From Brevundimonas sp. (GTDB taxonomy: Bacteria; Pseudomonadota; Alphaproteobacteria; Caulobacterales; Caulobacteraceae), in contig NZ_JACESA010000010.1 of NCBI RefSeq assembly GCF_013912065.1, positions 1-64,000 of the forward strand: 64,000 nucleotides of DNA. The letters are read 5' to 3'. Shown here piece by piece: positions 39,235 to 48,696 of this stretch. Under the pieces are notes generated by a model. The model worked only from the letters and a program-made list of their open reading frames with translations. It was not told the DNA's origin and ran no database searches. The position numbers and the translations under genes were made by a program. The first letter of the stretch is position 1, and each line of letters opens with the position of its first letter.

Positions 39235-40671
39235 ATGCCCGTTATGCATAAGACCCTGAAGCAAGGCGGGACTTTCGTCGTCGAACCACGCCGCCTCTCG
39301 AAGGCCTCCGCCGAACTGCGCGCCCGCGGTTTCGGCGAGATCACGATTCCACCCTCGACCGAGACGGCCGAGAAACAGGCGTCGCGCTGCACCGACTGCG
39401 GCGTGCCCTTCTGTCAGAACGCCTGTCCGCTGCACAACAACATCCCCGACTGGCTGAGGCTGTCGGCTGAGAACGAGCCGCGCGAGGCGTGGCGCGTGGC
39501 CTCCCTGACCTCGACCATGCCCGAAATCTGCGGCCGCATCTGCCCGCAGGACCGGCTGTGCGAAGGGGCCTGCACCCTGAACCAGTCCGGCTGGGACGCC
39601 GTTACCATCGGCTCGGTCGAGGCCTGGCTGGGCGATCAGGCCTTCGCGAACGGCTGGGTCGATCCGATCCGGCCCCAGGCCGAGCGCGGCGAGAGCGTGG
39701 GCGTCGTCGGCGCCGGCCCGGCCGGCCTGGCCGCCGCCGACCGGCTGCGCACCGAAGGCTATCAGGTCACCGTCTATGACCGGCACGACCGGGCCGGCGG
39801 CCTGCTGATCTACGGCATTCCCGGCTTCAAGCTGGAGAAGCACGTCGTCCAGCGCCGCGTGGATCGTTTAGCCGAGGGCGGCGTCCAGTTCGTCCTGGGC
39901 TGCGAGGTCGGCAAGGATGTGACCCTGACCGAATTGCGCGACCGCCACGACGTGGTCCTGCTGGCCATGGGGGTCTATCAGCCGCGCATCCTGTCGGCGC
40001 CCGGCCGTGGGCCGGATTCGACCGTCGCGGCCCTGTCCTATCTGACGCACCAGAACCGCCGCGACCTGGGCGACGCCGAAGAGGACGGCTGGCACGAGGC
40101 GCGCGGCAAGCGGGTCGTCGTCATCGGCGGCGGCGACACGGCCATGGACTGCGTCCGCACCGCCGTGCGCCAGGGGGCGGCCTCCGTCACCTGCCTGTAT
40201 CGCCGCGACCGCGAGAACATGCCCGGCTCGGCCCGTGAAGTGGTCAACGCCGAGGAAGAGGGCGTGGTCTTCGAATGGCTGGGGGCGCCCAAGGCCCTGC
40301 TGTCGCAAGGCGACGTCGTCACCGGCGTTCGCGCCGCGCGGATGCAACTGACCGAGGCGGCCCCTGGCGAGCGGCGCGACATCGTGCCCGTTCCCGGCGC
40401 CGACTTCGACATCCCGGCCGACATCGTCATCGAGGCCCTGGGCTTCTCGCCCGAACCCTTCGCGGCGCACGAGCCCGATCTGCGTCTGCGCGACGACGGC
40501 ACGATCAAGGTCGGCTCCGTCAGTTTCGCCACCAGCCTGCCCGGCGTCTTCGCCGCCGGCGACGCGGTGCGCGGCGCCTCGCTGGTCGTCTGGGCCGTCC
40601 GCGAAGGCCAGGACGCCGCCGCCGAGATCGACCGTTACCTGAAGACCCGCACCGAGGAGGTCGCGGCATGA
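39235..40671 (+). CDS. gltD: Glutamate synthase small subunit
   Basis: GltD oxidises NADPH and feeds electrons through FAD and Fe-S clusters to GltB. The protein of about 478 residues has two N-terminal cysteine groups for Fe-S clusters (RCTDCGVPFCQNACPLHNN and EICGRICPQDRLCEGAC), the FAD site VGVVGAGPAGLAAADRL and the NADPH site VVVIGGGDTAMDCVRTA, ending with GVFAAGDAVRGASLVVWAV. The start is not certain (ATG at 39235 or 39244) and there is no clear ribosome binding site. It precedes gltB with a 4-base overlap, the reverse of the gltB-gltD order of enterobacteria. Confidence 0.94.
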   Translation: MPVMHKTLKQGGTFVVEPRRLSKASAELRARGFGEITIPPSTETAEKQASRCTDCGVPFCQNACPLHNNIPDWLRLSAENEPREAWRVASLTSTMPEICGRICPQDRLCEGACTLNQSGWDAVTIGSVEAWLGDQAFANGWVDPIRPQAERGESVGVVGAGPAGLAAADRLRTEGYQVTVYDRHDRAGGLLIYGIPGFKLEKHVVQRRVDRLAEGGVQFVLGCEVGKDVTLTELRDRHDVVLLAMGVYQPRILSAPGRGPDSTVAALSYLTHQNRRDLGDAEEDGWHEARGKRVVVIGGGDTAMDCVRTAVRQGAASVTCLYRRDRENMPGSAREVVNAEEEGVVFEWLGAPKALLSQGDVVTGVRAARMQLTEAAPGERRDIVPVPGADFDIPADIVIEALGFSPEPFAAHEPDLRLRDDGTIKVGSVSFATSLPGVFAAGDAVRGASLVVWAVREGQDAAAEIDRYLKTRTEEVAA

Positions 40672-43600
40672 CCGAGTGGCTGAACAAGTACGAAGAGACC
40701 CGCGCCCGCCTGGAAGCCGGCCACGCCTATGATCGCAGCTCCGAGCGCGACGCCTGCGGCGTGGGCCTGGTCTGCTCCATCGACGGCAGCCCGCGCCGCG
40801 ACGTGGTCGAATATGCGATCCGCAGCCTGAAGGCCGTGGCCCACCGTGGCGCGGTCGATCCCGACGGCCTGTCGGGCGACGGCGCCGGCATCATGGCCGA
40901 ACTGCCCCAGGGCTTCTTCGCCGACCAGGTGGCCTCGATCGGTCAGTCCCTGCGTCCCGGCCCGATCTGCGTCGGCCAGGTCTTCCTGCCGCGCACCGAC
41001 CTGGGCGCCCAGGACCGCGCCCGCGCCATCGTCGAGACCGAGGCCCTGCGCGGCGGTTTCTGGATCTACGGCTGGCGCCAGACCCCCATCGACCTGTCTG
41101 TCGTGGGAACCAAGGCCGGCGCCACCCGGCCCGAGATCGAACAGATCATGCTGGCCCCGCCGCTGGACGACGCCGGTCAACCGCTGGACGGCGAGGCGCT
41201 GGAGCGCGAGCTGTATCTGTGCCGCCGCCGGATCGAGAAGACGGTCAAGACCGAGAACCTGGCCGCCGTCTATATCTGCACCCTGTCCGCACGCTCCATC
41301 GCCTACAAGGGCATGGTGCGGGCCGAACTGCTGGGGAACCTGTACCCCGACCTGGAGGATCCGCGCTTCGTCTCGGCCTACGCCGTCTTCCACCAGCGCT
41401 ATTCGACCAACACCTTCCCCGAATGGAAGCTGGCCCAGCCCTTCCGCATGATGGCCCACAACGGCGAGATCAACACGCTGAAGGGCAATCTGAACTGGAT
41501 GAAGTCGCACGAGATCCGCATGGCCGCCCAGGCCTTCGGCGACCGCGACCGCGAGGTGAAGCCTGTCGTCCAGCCGGGCGGGTCGGACTCGGCCGCCCTG
41601 GACAATGTCATGGAGGTGCTGGTCCACGCCGGGCGCCCCGCGCCGATGGCCAAGGCCCTGCTGATCCCCGAGGCCTGGGCCAAGGACGATGTGGTCATGC
41701 CCGCCGAACACCGGGCCTTCTATGCTTACTGCAACGCCGTCATGGAGCCGTGGGACGGCCCGGCCGCCATCTGCGCCGCCGACGGTCGCTGGATCGTGGC
41801 GGGCAAGGACCGCAACGGCCTGCGTCCCCTGCGCGCGGTCGAGACGGTCGACGGCCTGCTGATGGCCGGGTCGGAAGCGGGCCTGGTGCCTATCCCCGAA
41901 AGCCGGGTGAAGCGCCGGCTGCACATCGGCCCCGGCAAGCTGATCGCCGTCGATATGAAGCACGGCCGTCTGTACGACGAGCACGAGGCCATCGACGCCC
42001 TGGCCGCCGCCCACCCCTATACCGAGTGGCTGGACAATATGGTCGATCTGGAGCCGATCATCGGCCCCGGCCCGGAGCCCCGCTCGGCCTCGGGCGAGGA
42101 CCTGACCCGCCGCCAGATCGCGGCCGGCTACAGCCGCGAGGATCTGGACCTGCTGCTGGACGCCCTGGTGCGTGACGGCAAGGAGGCGGTCGGCTCGATG
42201 GGCGACGACGCCCCGCCCGCCGTCCTGTCGGCCCTGCCCCGCCCGCTGTCGCACTATTTCCGTCAGAACTTCAGCCAAGTGACCAATCCGCCGATCGACC
42301 CCCTGCGCGAAGCGGGGGCGATGAGCCTGAAGACCCGGTTCAAGAACCTGGGCAATATCCTGGCCGAGGAAGAGGCCCAGACAGACGTCTTCGTGCTGGA
42401 CAGCCCGGTCCTGACCAACGGCATGTACGACCGGATGGTCGCCACCGTCGGCGCCGGTTCGACCGTGATCATCGACTGCAGCTACGACGCGCCCGGCGAG
42501 GGGTCGCGGCCCGGCGCCGGTCTACGCGCGGCTCTGGATCGGATCATGGACGAGGCCGAGGCCGCCGCCCGCGACGGCGCGGCCCTGATCGTCCTGACCG
42601 ACCAGGAAGGCTCGGCCACCCGTCTGGCCGCCCCGATGATCCTGGCCACGGCCGGGGTTCACGGCCGGCTGACCAGCGCGGGCCTGCGCACCTATTGCTC
42701 GATCGTCGTGCGCACGGCCGAGACTCTCGACCCGCACGGGTTCGCCGTCCTGGTCGGTGTGGGCGCCACCACCGTCAACGCCTGGCTGGCCCAGGACCTG
42801 TTCCAGGAGCGTCTGGACCGGGGCCTGTATCCCGGCCTGACGCTGCGTGACGCCTGCCTGAACTACAAGCACGGGATCGAGGCGGGCCTGCTCAAGACCC
42901 TGGCCCGCAAGGGGATCAGCGTCATCTCCGCCTATCGCGGCGGCTGCGAGTTCGAGGTGCTGGGCCTGTCGCGCGCCCTGACGGCCGAGTTTTTCCCCGG
43001 CGCCCCGTCGCGCATTTCGGGCATCGGCCTGGCCGGTCTGGAGCAGGCGGCGATGAAGCGGCACAAGGTCGCCTGGGGCGAGGCCCTGCCCTCGCCCGCC
43101 ATCGGCGGCTTTTTCAAGATCCGCTCGGGCGGCGAGGCCCACGCGCACGAGGCCAAGACCATCCACCTGCTGCAGGACGCCTGCAACCGGGGCGACTATC
43201 GCCGGTTCAAGCAGTTCTCCGAGGCAGTCCGCGCCCAGGCCGATCTGTCCCTGCGCGACCTGCTGGACTTCCGCGAGGGCGTCGCCATCCCGGTCGATCA
43301 GGTCGAGAGCGTGTCGGACATCCGTCGCCGCTTCCTGACCCAGGCCATGTCCCTGGGCGCCCTGGGCCCGGAGGCGCACGAGACGCTTAACATCGCCATG
43401 AACCGCATCGGCGCTCGCTCGGTCTCGGGCGAGGGCGGCGAGGACCCGGAGCGCTATCACCCGCGCGCCAACGGCGACGACGCCAACTCGGCGGTCAAGC
43501 AAGTCGCCTCGGGTCGGTTCGGCGTCACGGCCGAATATCTGAACCAGTGCCGCGAAATCGAGATCAAGGTGGCCCAGGGCGCGAAGCCCGGCGAAGGCGG

Positions 43601-45179
43601 GCAACTGCCCGGCTTCAAGGTGACCGAGTTCATCGCCCGGATGCGCCATGCCGTGCCCGGCACCACCCTGATCAGCCCGCCGCCGCACCACGACATCTAT
43701 TCGATCGAGGACCTGGCCCAGCTGATCTATGATCTGAAGGCCATCAACCCCGACGCCAAGGTGACGGTGAAACTGGTGTCCGCCTCGGGCATCGGCGCCA
43801 TTGCGTCAGGTGTCGCCAAGGCGAACGCCGACGCCATCCTGATCGCCGGTCATAACGGCGGCACCGGCGCTTCGCCTCAAACCTCGATCAAGCATGCCGG
43901 CCTGCCGTGGGAAATCGGCCTGGCCGAGGCCCACCAGGTGCTGACGCTGAACAATCTGCGCGGCTCGGTGACCCTGCGCACTGACGGCGGGGTCCGCACC
44001 GGCCGCGACGTGGTCATCGCCGCCATGCTGGGGGCCGAGGAATACGGCGTCGGCACCGCCGCCCTGATCGCCATGGGCTGTCTGATGGTGCGCCAGTGCC
44101 ATTCGAACACCTGCCCCGTCGGCGTTTGTTCCCAGGACGACCGGCTGCGCGAGAAGTTCACCGGCACCCCGGACAAGGTGGTCAACCTGTTCACCTTCAT
44201 TGCCGAAGAGACGCGCGAAATCCTGGCCTCGATCGGCGCCCGGACGATGGACGAGATCATCGGCCGCACCGACCTGCTGCGTCAGGTGCGGCGCGGCGGC
44301 TCGCACCTGGACGACCTGGACCTGAACCCCCTGCTGGTTCAGGTGGACGAGGGTGCGGCCGGCAAATGGGCCGACAAGACCCGCAAGCCCATCGCCGACA
44401 GCCTGGACGCCCGGGTGTTGAAGGACGCGGTGCGGTTCCTGGATCGCGGCCAGACGCTGGAACTGTCCTATCCGCTGAACAACACACAGCGGACCGTCGG
44501 CGCCGCCGTATCCTCCGCCATCGTGCGACGCTTCGGGGCCCAGGGTCCGGCCGGGCGGCTGAAGCTGCGGCTGGAAGGGATCGCGGGCCAGAGCTTCGGC
44601 GCCTTCGCCGCCAAGGGGCTGGAGCTGCACCTGACCGGCGAGGCCAACGACTATGTCGGCAAGGGTCTGTCGGGCGCGGAAATCTCGATCCGCACGCCCG
44701 AATGGCGCGAGGACCAGCTGATCTGCGGCAACACCACCCTGTACGGCGCCACCTCGGGCCGGCTGTTCGTCGCCGGCGCGGCGGGCGAACGGTTCGCGGT
44801 GCGCAACTCGGGCGCGGAAGCGGTGGTCGAGGGCCTGGGCGCCCACGGCTGCGAATATATGACCGGCGGCCGGGTCGTGGTGCTGGGCTCGGTCGGCTGG
44901 AACCTGGCGGCGGGCATGAGCGGCGGCGAGCTGTTCGTGCTGGACCAGCCCGGCTTCGCCCAACGGGCCCTGAACGGCGACCTGGCCGGGATCGCCCCGC
45001 TCGACGTGGCGGCCGCCGAACGGCTGCGCGACCTGGTCGAGGCGCATCTGGCGGCGACCGGTTCGCCCCTGGCGCGCCGGCTGTTGGGCGACTGGGACAA
45101 CACGCTTGACCGTTTCGTTCGCATCACGCCGCTCACGGACATTGTCAGGACGGAGGAACGGCTTAAGACTTCTGCCTGA
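40668..45179 (+). CDS. gltB: Glutamate synthase large subunit
   Basis: GltB transfers the glutamine amide to 2-oxoglutarate, giving two glutamates; it is the main route of ammonium assimilation together with glutamine synthetase. The 1503-residue protein has the class II amidotransferase domain (probable mature N-terminal Cys at about residue 30 in RDACGVGLVC; HQRYSTNTFPEW; MAHNGEINTLKGN), the FMN synthase domain (HDIYSIEDLAQLIYDLK, ILIAGHNGGTGASP), the 3Fe-4S cysteines in CHSNTCPVGVC, and the glycine-rich C-terminal helix (GGRVVVLGSVGWNLAAGMSG). It is translationally coupled to gltD, and amtB follows after 47 bases. Confidence 0.97.
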   Translation: MTEWLNKYEETRARLEAGHAYDRSSERDACGVGLVCSIDGSPRRDVVEYAIRSLKAVAHRGAVDPDGLSGDGAGIMAELPQGFFADQVASIGQSLRPGPICVGQVFLPRTDLGAQDRARAIVETEALRGGFWIYGWRQTPIDLSVVGTKAGATRPEIEQIMLAPPLDDAGQPLDGEALERELYLCRRRIEKTVKTENLAAVYICTLSARSIAYKGMVRAELLGNLYPDLEDPRFVSAYAVFHQRYSTNTFPEWKLAQPFRMMAHNGEINTLKGNLNWMKSHEIRMAAQAFGDRDREVKPVVQPGGSDSAALDNVMEVLVHAGRPAPMAKALLIPEAWAKDDVVMPAEHRAFYAYCNAVMEPWDGPAAICAADGRWIVAGKDRNGLRPLRAVETVDGLLMAGSEAGLVPIPESRVKRRLHIGPGKLIAVDMKHGRLYDEHEAIDALAAAHPYTEWLDNMVDLEPIIGPGPEPRSASGEDLTRRQIAAGYSREDLDLLLDALVRDGKEAVGSMGDDAPPAVLSALPRPLSHYFRQNFSQVTNPPIDPLREAGAMSLKTRFKNLGNILAEEEAQTDVFVLDSPVLTNGMYDRMVATVGAGSTVIIDCSYDAPGEGSRPGAGLRAALDRIMDEAEAAARDGAALIVLTDQEGSATRLAAPMILATAGVHGRLTSAGLRTYCSIVVRTAETLDPHGFAVLVGVGATTVNAWLAQDLFQERLDRGLYPGLTLRDACLNYKHGIEAGLLKTLARKGISVISAYRGGCEFEVLGLSRALTAEFFPGAPSRISGIGLAGLEQAAMKRHKVAWGEALPSPAIGGFFKIRSGGEAHAHEAKTIHLLQDACNRGDYRRFKQFSEAVRAQADLSLRDLLDFREGVAIPVDQVESVSDIRRRFLTQAMSLGALGPEAHETLNIAMNRIGARSVSGEGGEDPERYHPRANGDDANSAVKQVASGRFGVTAEYLNQCREIEIKVAQGAKPGEGGQLPGFKVTEFIARMRHAVPGTTLISPPPHHDIYSIEDLAQLIYDLKAINPDAKVTVKLVSASGIGAIASGVAKANADAILIAGHNGGTGASPQTSIKHAGLPWEIGLAEAHQVLTLNNLRGSVTLRTDGGVRTGRDVVIAAMLGAEEYGVGTAALIAMGCLMVRQCHSNTCPVGVCSQDDRLREKFTGTPDKVVNLFTFIAEETREILASIGARTMDEIIGRTDLLRQVRRGGSHLDDLDLNPLLVQVDEGAAGKWADKTRKPIADSLDARVLKDAVRFLDRGQTLELSYPLNNTQRTVGAAVSSAIVRRFGAQGPAGRLKLRLEGIAGQSFGAFAAKGLELHLTGEANDYVGKGLSGAEISIRTPEWREDQLICGNTTLYGATSGRLFVAGAAGERFAVRNSGAEAVVEGLGAHGCEYMTGGRVVVLGSVGWNLAAGMSGGELFVLDQPGFAQRALNGDLAGIAPLDVAAAERLRDLVEAHLAATGSPLARRLLGDWDNTLDRFVRITPLTDIVRTEERLKTSA

Positions 45180-45226
45180 GACCTAGGCCTGAGCCGTTCC
45201 TTCCTCTCCTCCCCGAGACGCCTGAA

Positions 45227-46537
45227 ATGACCCGAACCGCCGCCCTTTTCGCAGTCGCCGTCGCCGGGGCGGCGTCGCTCGCCTCCCCGGCCTTCGCCGC
45301 GCCCCTGCTGGCGCATCAGGCGCCCCTGGTCATCGACAATGCGGCGACGGCCTGGATCCTGACCTCCACCGCCCTGGTGCTGCTGATGACCCTGCCGGGT
45401 CTGGCCCTGTTCTACGGCGGCATGGTGCGTAAGAAGAACATCATCAGCGTCATCGCCCAGTCGGCGGCGGCCTTCGCCATCGTCTCGGTCCTGTGGTTCC
45501 TGGTCGGCTATTCCCTGTCGTTCGGCGCCGGCCCGGATGCGGTCAACGGCCTGGTCGGCGGGGTCCAGGCGGCCTTCCTGAACGGGGTGACGATGGAGAC
45601 GGCGCACAGTCTGCTGCCGGGCCTGCCGGAACTGCTGTTCGTCAGTTTCCAGATGACCTTCGCCATCATCACCCCGGCCCTGATCGCCGGCGCCTTCGCC
45701 GAGCGGATGAAGTTCTCGGCCAGCCTGCTGTTCTTCGCCCTGTGGCACCTGATCGTCTATGCGCCCATCTGCCACCAGGTCTGGGGCGGCGGATACCTGG
45801 GAAGCCTGGGCGTGCTCGACTTCGCGGGCGGGGCGGTGGTTCACGTCAACGCAGGCGTCGCCGGTTTGGTCTGCGCCCTGGTTCTGGGGCCGCGCCACGG
45901 CTTCGGACGCGACAATATGGCCCCCGCCAATCTGGTCTACAGCGCCATCGGCACCGGCCTGCTGCTGGTCGGCTGGATCGGCTTCAACGCCGGGTCGGCC
46001 GGCGCGGCCGACGCCCTGGCCGCCACCGCCGCCTTCAACACCATACTGGCCGCCGCGGCCGCCGCCCTGGGCTGGATGGCGGTCGAGTGGTTCGACCGCA
46101 AGCGTCCGACCCTGCTGGGCCTGTTGTCCGGCGTCGTCGGCGGCCTGGTCGCCATCACCCCGGCCGCCGGCTTCGTCGATCCCAAGGGCGCCTTCTTCAT
46201 CGGCCTGATCGCCGGTCCCGCCTGCTACGCGGGCGCCGTCTGGCTGAAGCACGCGCTGAAATACGACGACAGCCTGGACGCCTTCGGGGTGCACGGGATC
46301 GGCGGGATCGTCGGCGCCCTGCTGACCGGCCTGTTCGCCACCACCAGCGTCAACGCCCTGTCCGAAGGCGCGACCGTGTGGAAACAGGCCATCGGCCTGG
46401 GCGGCGCCATCGCCTGGAGCGCGGTCGGCACCTTCGCCGTCCTGATGATCTGCAAGTTCACCACCGGCCTGCGCGTCACCAAGGACGAAGAGGTCGAGGG
46501 GCTGGACTATACCCAGCACGGCGAAGCCATCCACTGA
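45227..46537 (+). CDS. amtB: Ammonium transporter AmtB
   Basis: An inner-membrane ammonium channel, 436 residues, with a cleavable signal peptide (AVAVAGAASLASPAFAAP) and eleven membrane helices. Family motifs: LPGLALFYGGMVRKKN, the gating and twin-His positions in LWHLIVYAPICHQVWGGGYL and VHGIGGIVGALLTGLF, and DFAGGAVVHVNAGVAGLVCAL-like helix V. It follows gltB after 47 bases, so uptake and assimilation of ammonium are probably co-expressed. The usual partner glnK is not beside it. Confidence 0.95.
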   Translation: MTRTAALFAVAVAGAASLASPAFAAPLLAHQAPLVIDNAATAWILTSTALVLLMTLPGLALFYGGMVRKKNIISVIAQSAAAFAIVSVLWFLVGYSLSFGAGPDAVNGLVGGVQAAFLNGVTMETAHSLLPGLPELLFVSFQMTFAIITPALIAGAFAERMKFSASLLFFALWHLIVYAPICHQVWGGGYLGSLGVLDFAGGAVVHVNAGVAGLVCALVLGPRHGFGRDNMAPANLVYSAIGTGLLLVGWIGFNAGSAGAADALAATAAFNTILAAAAAALGWMAVEWFDRKRPTLLGLLSGVVGGLVAITPAAGFVDPKGAFFIGLIAGPACYAGAVWLKHALKYDDSLDAFGVHGIGGIVGALLTGLFATTSVNALSEGATVWKQAIGLGGAIAWSAVGTFAVLMICKFTTGLRVTKDEEVEGLDYTQHGEAIH

Positions 46538-46559
46538 GCGCCCCACAGCGTCGGGGGCC

Positions 46560-46589
46560 GGGGCGGTTGATCCCGTCCCCGTCCGCCCC
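46560..46589 (+). terminator. Possible terminator hairpin after amtB
   Basis: GGGGCGG (46560-46566) pairs with CCGCCCC (46583-46589), 22 bases after the amtB stop. No U-tract follows, so this may only slow polymerase. Confidence 0.35.
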
Positions 46590-46660
46590 CATCTTCATCT
46601 GTGACCGGGAGCCTTGCCGATTGCGGGAGGCCCACGGTCGGTCGCTTTTCGAGGACCCAG

Positions 46661-47083
46661 ATGACGACGACCCGCACCATCCTGTTCGACAGCCCGTTTC
46701 TGCTGGGCTTCGACCACACCCGCGCCCTGATCGACCGCGCCGCCAAGGCCGCGGCCGAGAGCTATCCCCCGTACAATGTCGAACAGATCGGCGACGCCGG
46801 GGTGCGCATCAGTCTGGCGGTGGCGGGGTTCGCCCCCGAAGAGCTGGCGATCACCCTGGAAGGCCGCCAGCTGACCATAGGCGGAAAGCGCGACGACGCC
46901 GGAAAGGGCGAACAGGCCTTCCTCCATCGCGGGATCGCGGCGCGCGGCTTCGTGCGCAGCTTCGTCCTGGCGGACGGGCTTGAGGTTCAGGGCGCGCGGC
47001 TGGAGCACGGCCTCTTGCACGTCGATCTGCTGCGTCCCGAGGCCGAGCGCCAGGTGCGACGTATTCCCATCACAGCCGGCTGA
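46661..47083 (+). CDS. Small heat-shock protein, Hsp20 family
   Basis: A 140-residue IbpA-like chaperone that holds unfolded proteins. The alpha-crystallin domain runs from YPPYNVEQIGDAGVRISLAV through FAPEELAITLEGRQLTIGGK and FLHRGIAARGFVRSFVLADG to the C-terminal Ile-x-Ile-type tail (RIPITAG). DSPFLLGFDHTRALIDRAAK is the N-terminal part shared with IbpA. The ATG behind GAGGACCCAG is chosen; an upstream in-frame ATG lacks such a site. It is followed by a DUF1150 gene, its usual alphaproteobacterial partner. Confidence 0.92.
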   Translation: MTTTRTILFDSPFLLGFDHTRALIDRAAKAAAESYPPYNVEQIGDAGVRISLAVAGFAPEELAITLEGRQLTIGGKRDDAGKGEQAFLHRGIAARGFVRSFVLADGLEVQGARLEHGLLHVDLLRPEAERQVRRIPITAG

Positions 47084-47145
47084 AAAGCGCGGCTGTTCGA
47101 ACCGCCCGGCGATCCGGGCGTTGTCAAACCAAAGGAGGCGGTCCT

Positions 47146-47397
47146 ATGACGCCGTTGATGATGACCAAGGAAGATTTCGCCGGCCTGGGCGCGCCCGACC
47201 TCGTCTATGTGCGCGAGGTCAAGGCGTCCGATCTGCTGGAAGAGGCGGTCGAGATGAAGGATATCGCCTTCGACCCCGATCAGTCGCTGTACGCGGTCCA
47301 CAGCGCCGACGGCGAACGTCTGGCCGTGATGCTGGATCGCGACACCGCCTTCGCCGCCGCCGTGGCGCACGAGCTGGAGCCGGTTTCGGTTCACTGA
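47146..47397 (+). CDS. DUF1150 family protein
   Basis: An 83-residue protein of the DUF1150 family, usually encoded next to Hsp20 genes in alphaproteobacteria. It contains LGAPDLVYVREVKASDLL and the ending YAVHSADGERLAVMLDRDTA. The role is not established; co-occurrence suggests a link to heat shock. The ribosome binding site AAAGGAGG is strong. It forms an operon with the Hsp20 gene (62-base gap). Confidence 0.88.
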   Translation: MTPLMMTKEDFAGLGAPDLVYVREVKASDLLEEAVEMKDIAFDPDQSLYAVHSADGERLAVMLDRDTAFAAAVAHELEPVSVH

Positions 47398-47439
47398 TTC
47401 AGGGCGGCTTGGTTCGCCGCCGGGATCAACCGGTATGGA

Positions 47440-47907
47440 TCAGGCCGCCGGGGCCGGGGTCTTGTCCTTGACGAACAGCGCCTTGATCGCGTCCACCGCC
47501 CCGGCCTGACGCAACTGGTCGCGCAGTTCCGGCGATCGCAGAGCCCGCGACACCGCAGCCAGCGCCCGCAGATGTTCGGCGCCGTCCTTGGGCGGGGCGA
47601 ATAGGGCGAACAGCAGATCGACCGGACGGTCGTCCACCGCATCATAGGCCACAGGCGTATCCAGCCGAACGAAGACGGCCGTGACCCGGTCGATTTCCTT
47701 CAACCGGGCATGGGGAACGGCGACCCCGGACCCCAGGCCTGTCGATCCCAGGGCCTCGCGCTCCAGCAGGGCCTCGAAGATCCGGCCCTGGTCGATGCCC
47801 AGCGCTTGGGACGCGGCCTCGGCGACAGCATGAAGCGCCTGACGCTTGGACGACGCGCCGCCGCGCAGAACCACGCCGTCGGGGGCGAGCAAATCCGCGA
47901 TATCCAT
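47440..47907 (-). CDS. ptsN: Nitrogen-related PTS enzyme IIA (PtsN)
   Basis: PtsN is the final phosphate acceptor of the nitrogen phosphotransfer system; it regulates potassium uptake and stress responses rather than sugar transport. The 155-residue protein has the EIIA mannitol-type fold with the phosphorylated His at about residue 66 in GVAVPHARL, preceded by LLEREALGSTGLGSG and followed by PVDLLFALFAPPKDGAEHLR. It lies downstream of hpf and rpoN on the same strand, the conserved proteobacterial order. Confidence 0.94.
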   Translation of the reverse strand: MDIADLLAPDGVVLRGGASSKRQALHAVAEAASQALGIDQGRIFEALLEREALGSTGLGSGVAVPHARLKEIDRVTAVFVRLDTPVAYDAVDDRPVDLLFALFAPPKDGAEHLRALAAVSRALRSPELRDQLRQAGAVDAIKALFVKDKTPAPAA

Positions 47908-47993
47908 AGGCAACCCAACTCCAGACAAGCGACTGGCGGCCGCGGGCGCCCGTTTAGAGGCTCCCGCGGCAAAGTCAAACTGAGCCGTGGTCT

Positions 47994-48632
47994 TTAGTGA
48001 CCGTTCGTCTTGCGTGTCCGCTCCGGGTCGATCCAGCCGACATTGCCGTCTGGACGGCGATAGACGACCGCCAGACCGCCGTGCGCGGCGTTGCGGAACA
48101 GCACGACAGGATAGCCGGTCATGTCGAGTTCCAGGACCGCCCGTCCGACCGTGATGGTGCGGATTTCATGCTCGGTTTCGGCGATGACCATGCCCACGGG
48201 CGGGGGGCCGTCGTTGTCGCTCGCATCGCCGAAGACGTCGTCCTCAACGCTGTCGGGATCCCGCAGCACGATGCTGCGAGCGACTTCGCGGGCGGCGTTT
48301 TCGGTCTTTTCGGGCGACAGGCCCTTGGGCCCTATGTGGTGATCCTTGAGCCGACGCTTGTAGCGGCGGACGCGGGTTTCGAGGCGGTCCAGCGCTTCGG
48401 TGAAGGCCGAATGGGCGTCGCCGCCGAACCCGGTCGTCACCAGCGTCTGACCCGACGCGAGGCGGACCCAACAGTCCACCTTGAAGTTGTGGCCGTCCTT
48501 GGACACCACGACCTCGGCGTCGTCACCGCCGCGGGCGAAGTATTTTCCGACCCCGTCTTCGAGTTCCTGGGAGATGCGCGAGCCTAACGCTTCGCCGACA
48601 TCCACTTGCTTGCCGCTGACTTGGACTTGCAT
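47994..48632 (-). CDS. hpf: Ribosome hibernation promoting factor, long form
   Basis: Long HPF binds the 30S subunit and dimerises 70S ribosomes into inactive 100S particles in stationary phase. The 212-residue protein has the N-terminal S30AE domain (MQVQVSGKQVDVGEALGSRI, then DRLETRVRRYKRRLKDHH) and the C-terminal dimerisation domain (LELDMTGYPVVLFRNAAHGG, LAVVYRRPDGNVGWIDP). Start at the ATG at 48632, where the S30AE fold begins, behind GGGAGCG. It is between rpoN and ptsN. Confidence 0.94.
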   Translation of the reverse strand: MQVQVSGKQVDVGEALGSRISQELEDGVGKYFARGGDDAEVVVSKDGHNFKVDCWVRLASGQTLVTTGFGGDAHSAFTEALDRLETRVRRYKRRLKDHHIGPKGLSPEKTENAAREVARSIVLRDPDSVEDDVFGDASDNDGPPPVGMVIAETEHEIRTITVGRAVLELDMTGYPVVLFRNAAHGGLAVVYRRPDGNVGWIDPERTRKTNGH

Positions 48633-48696
48633 GCGGATAGAACGCTCCCACTCGCTTTTGGTGTCAATCAGGATCACCGATTTGTGGTCAAGCTGT

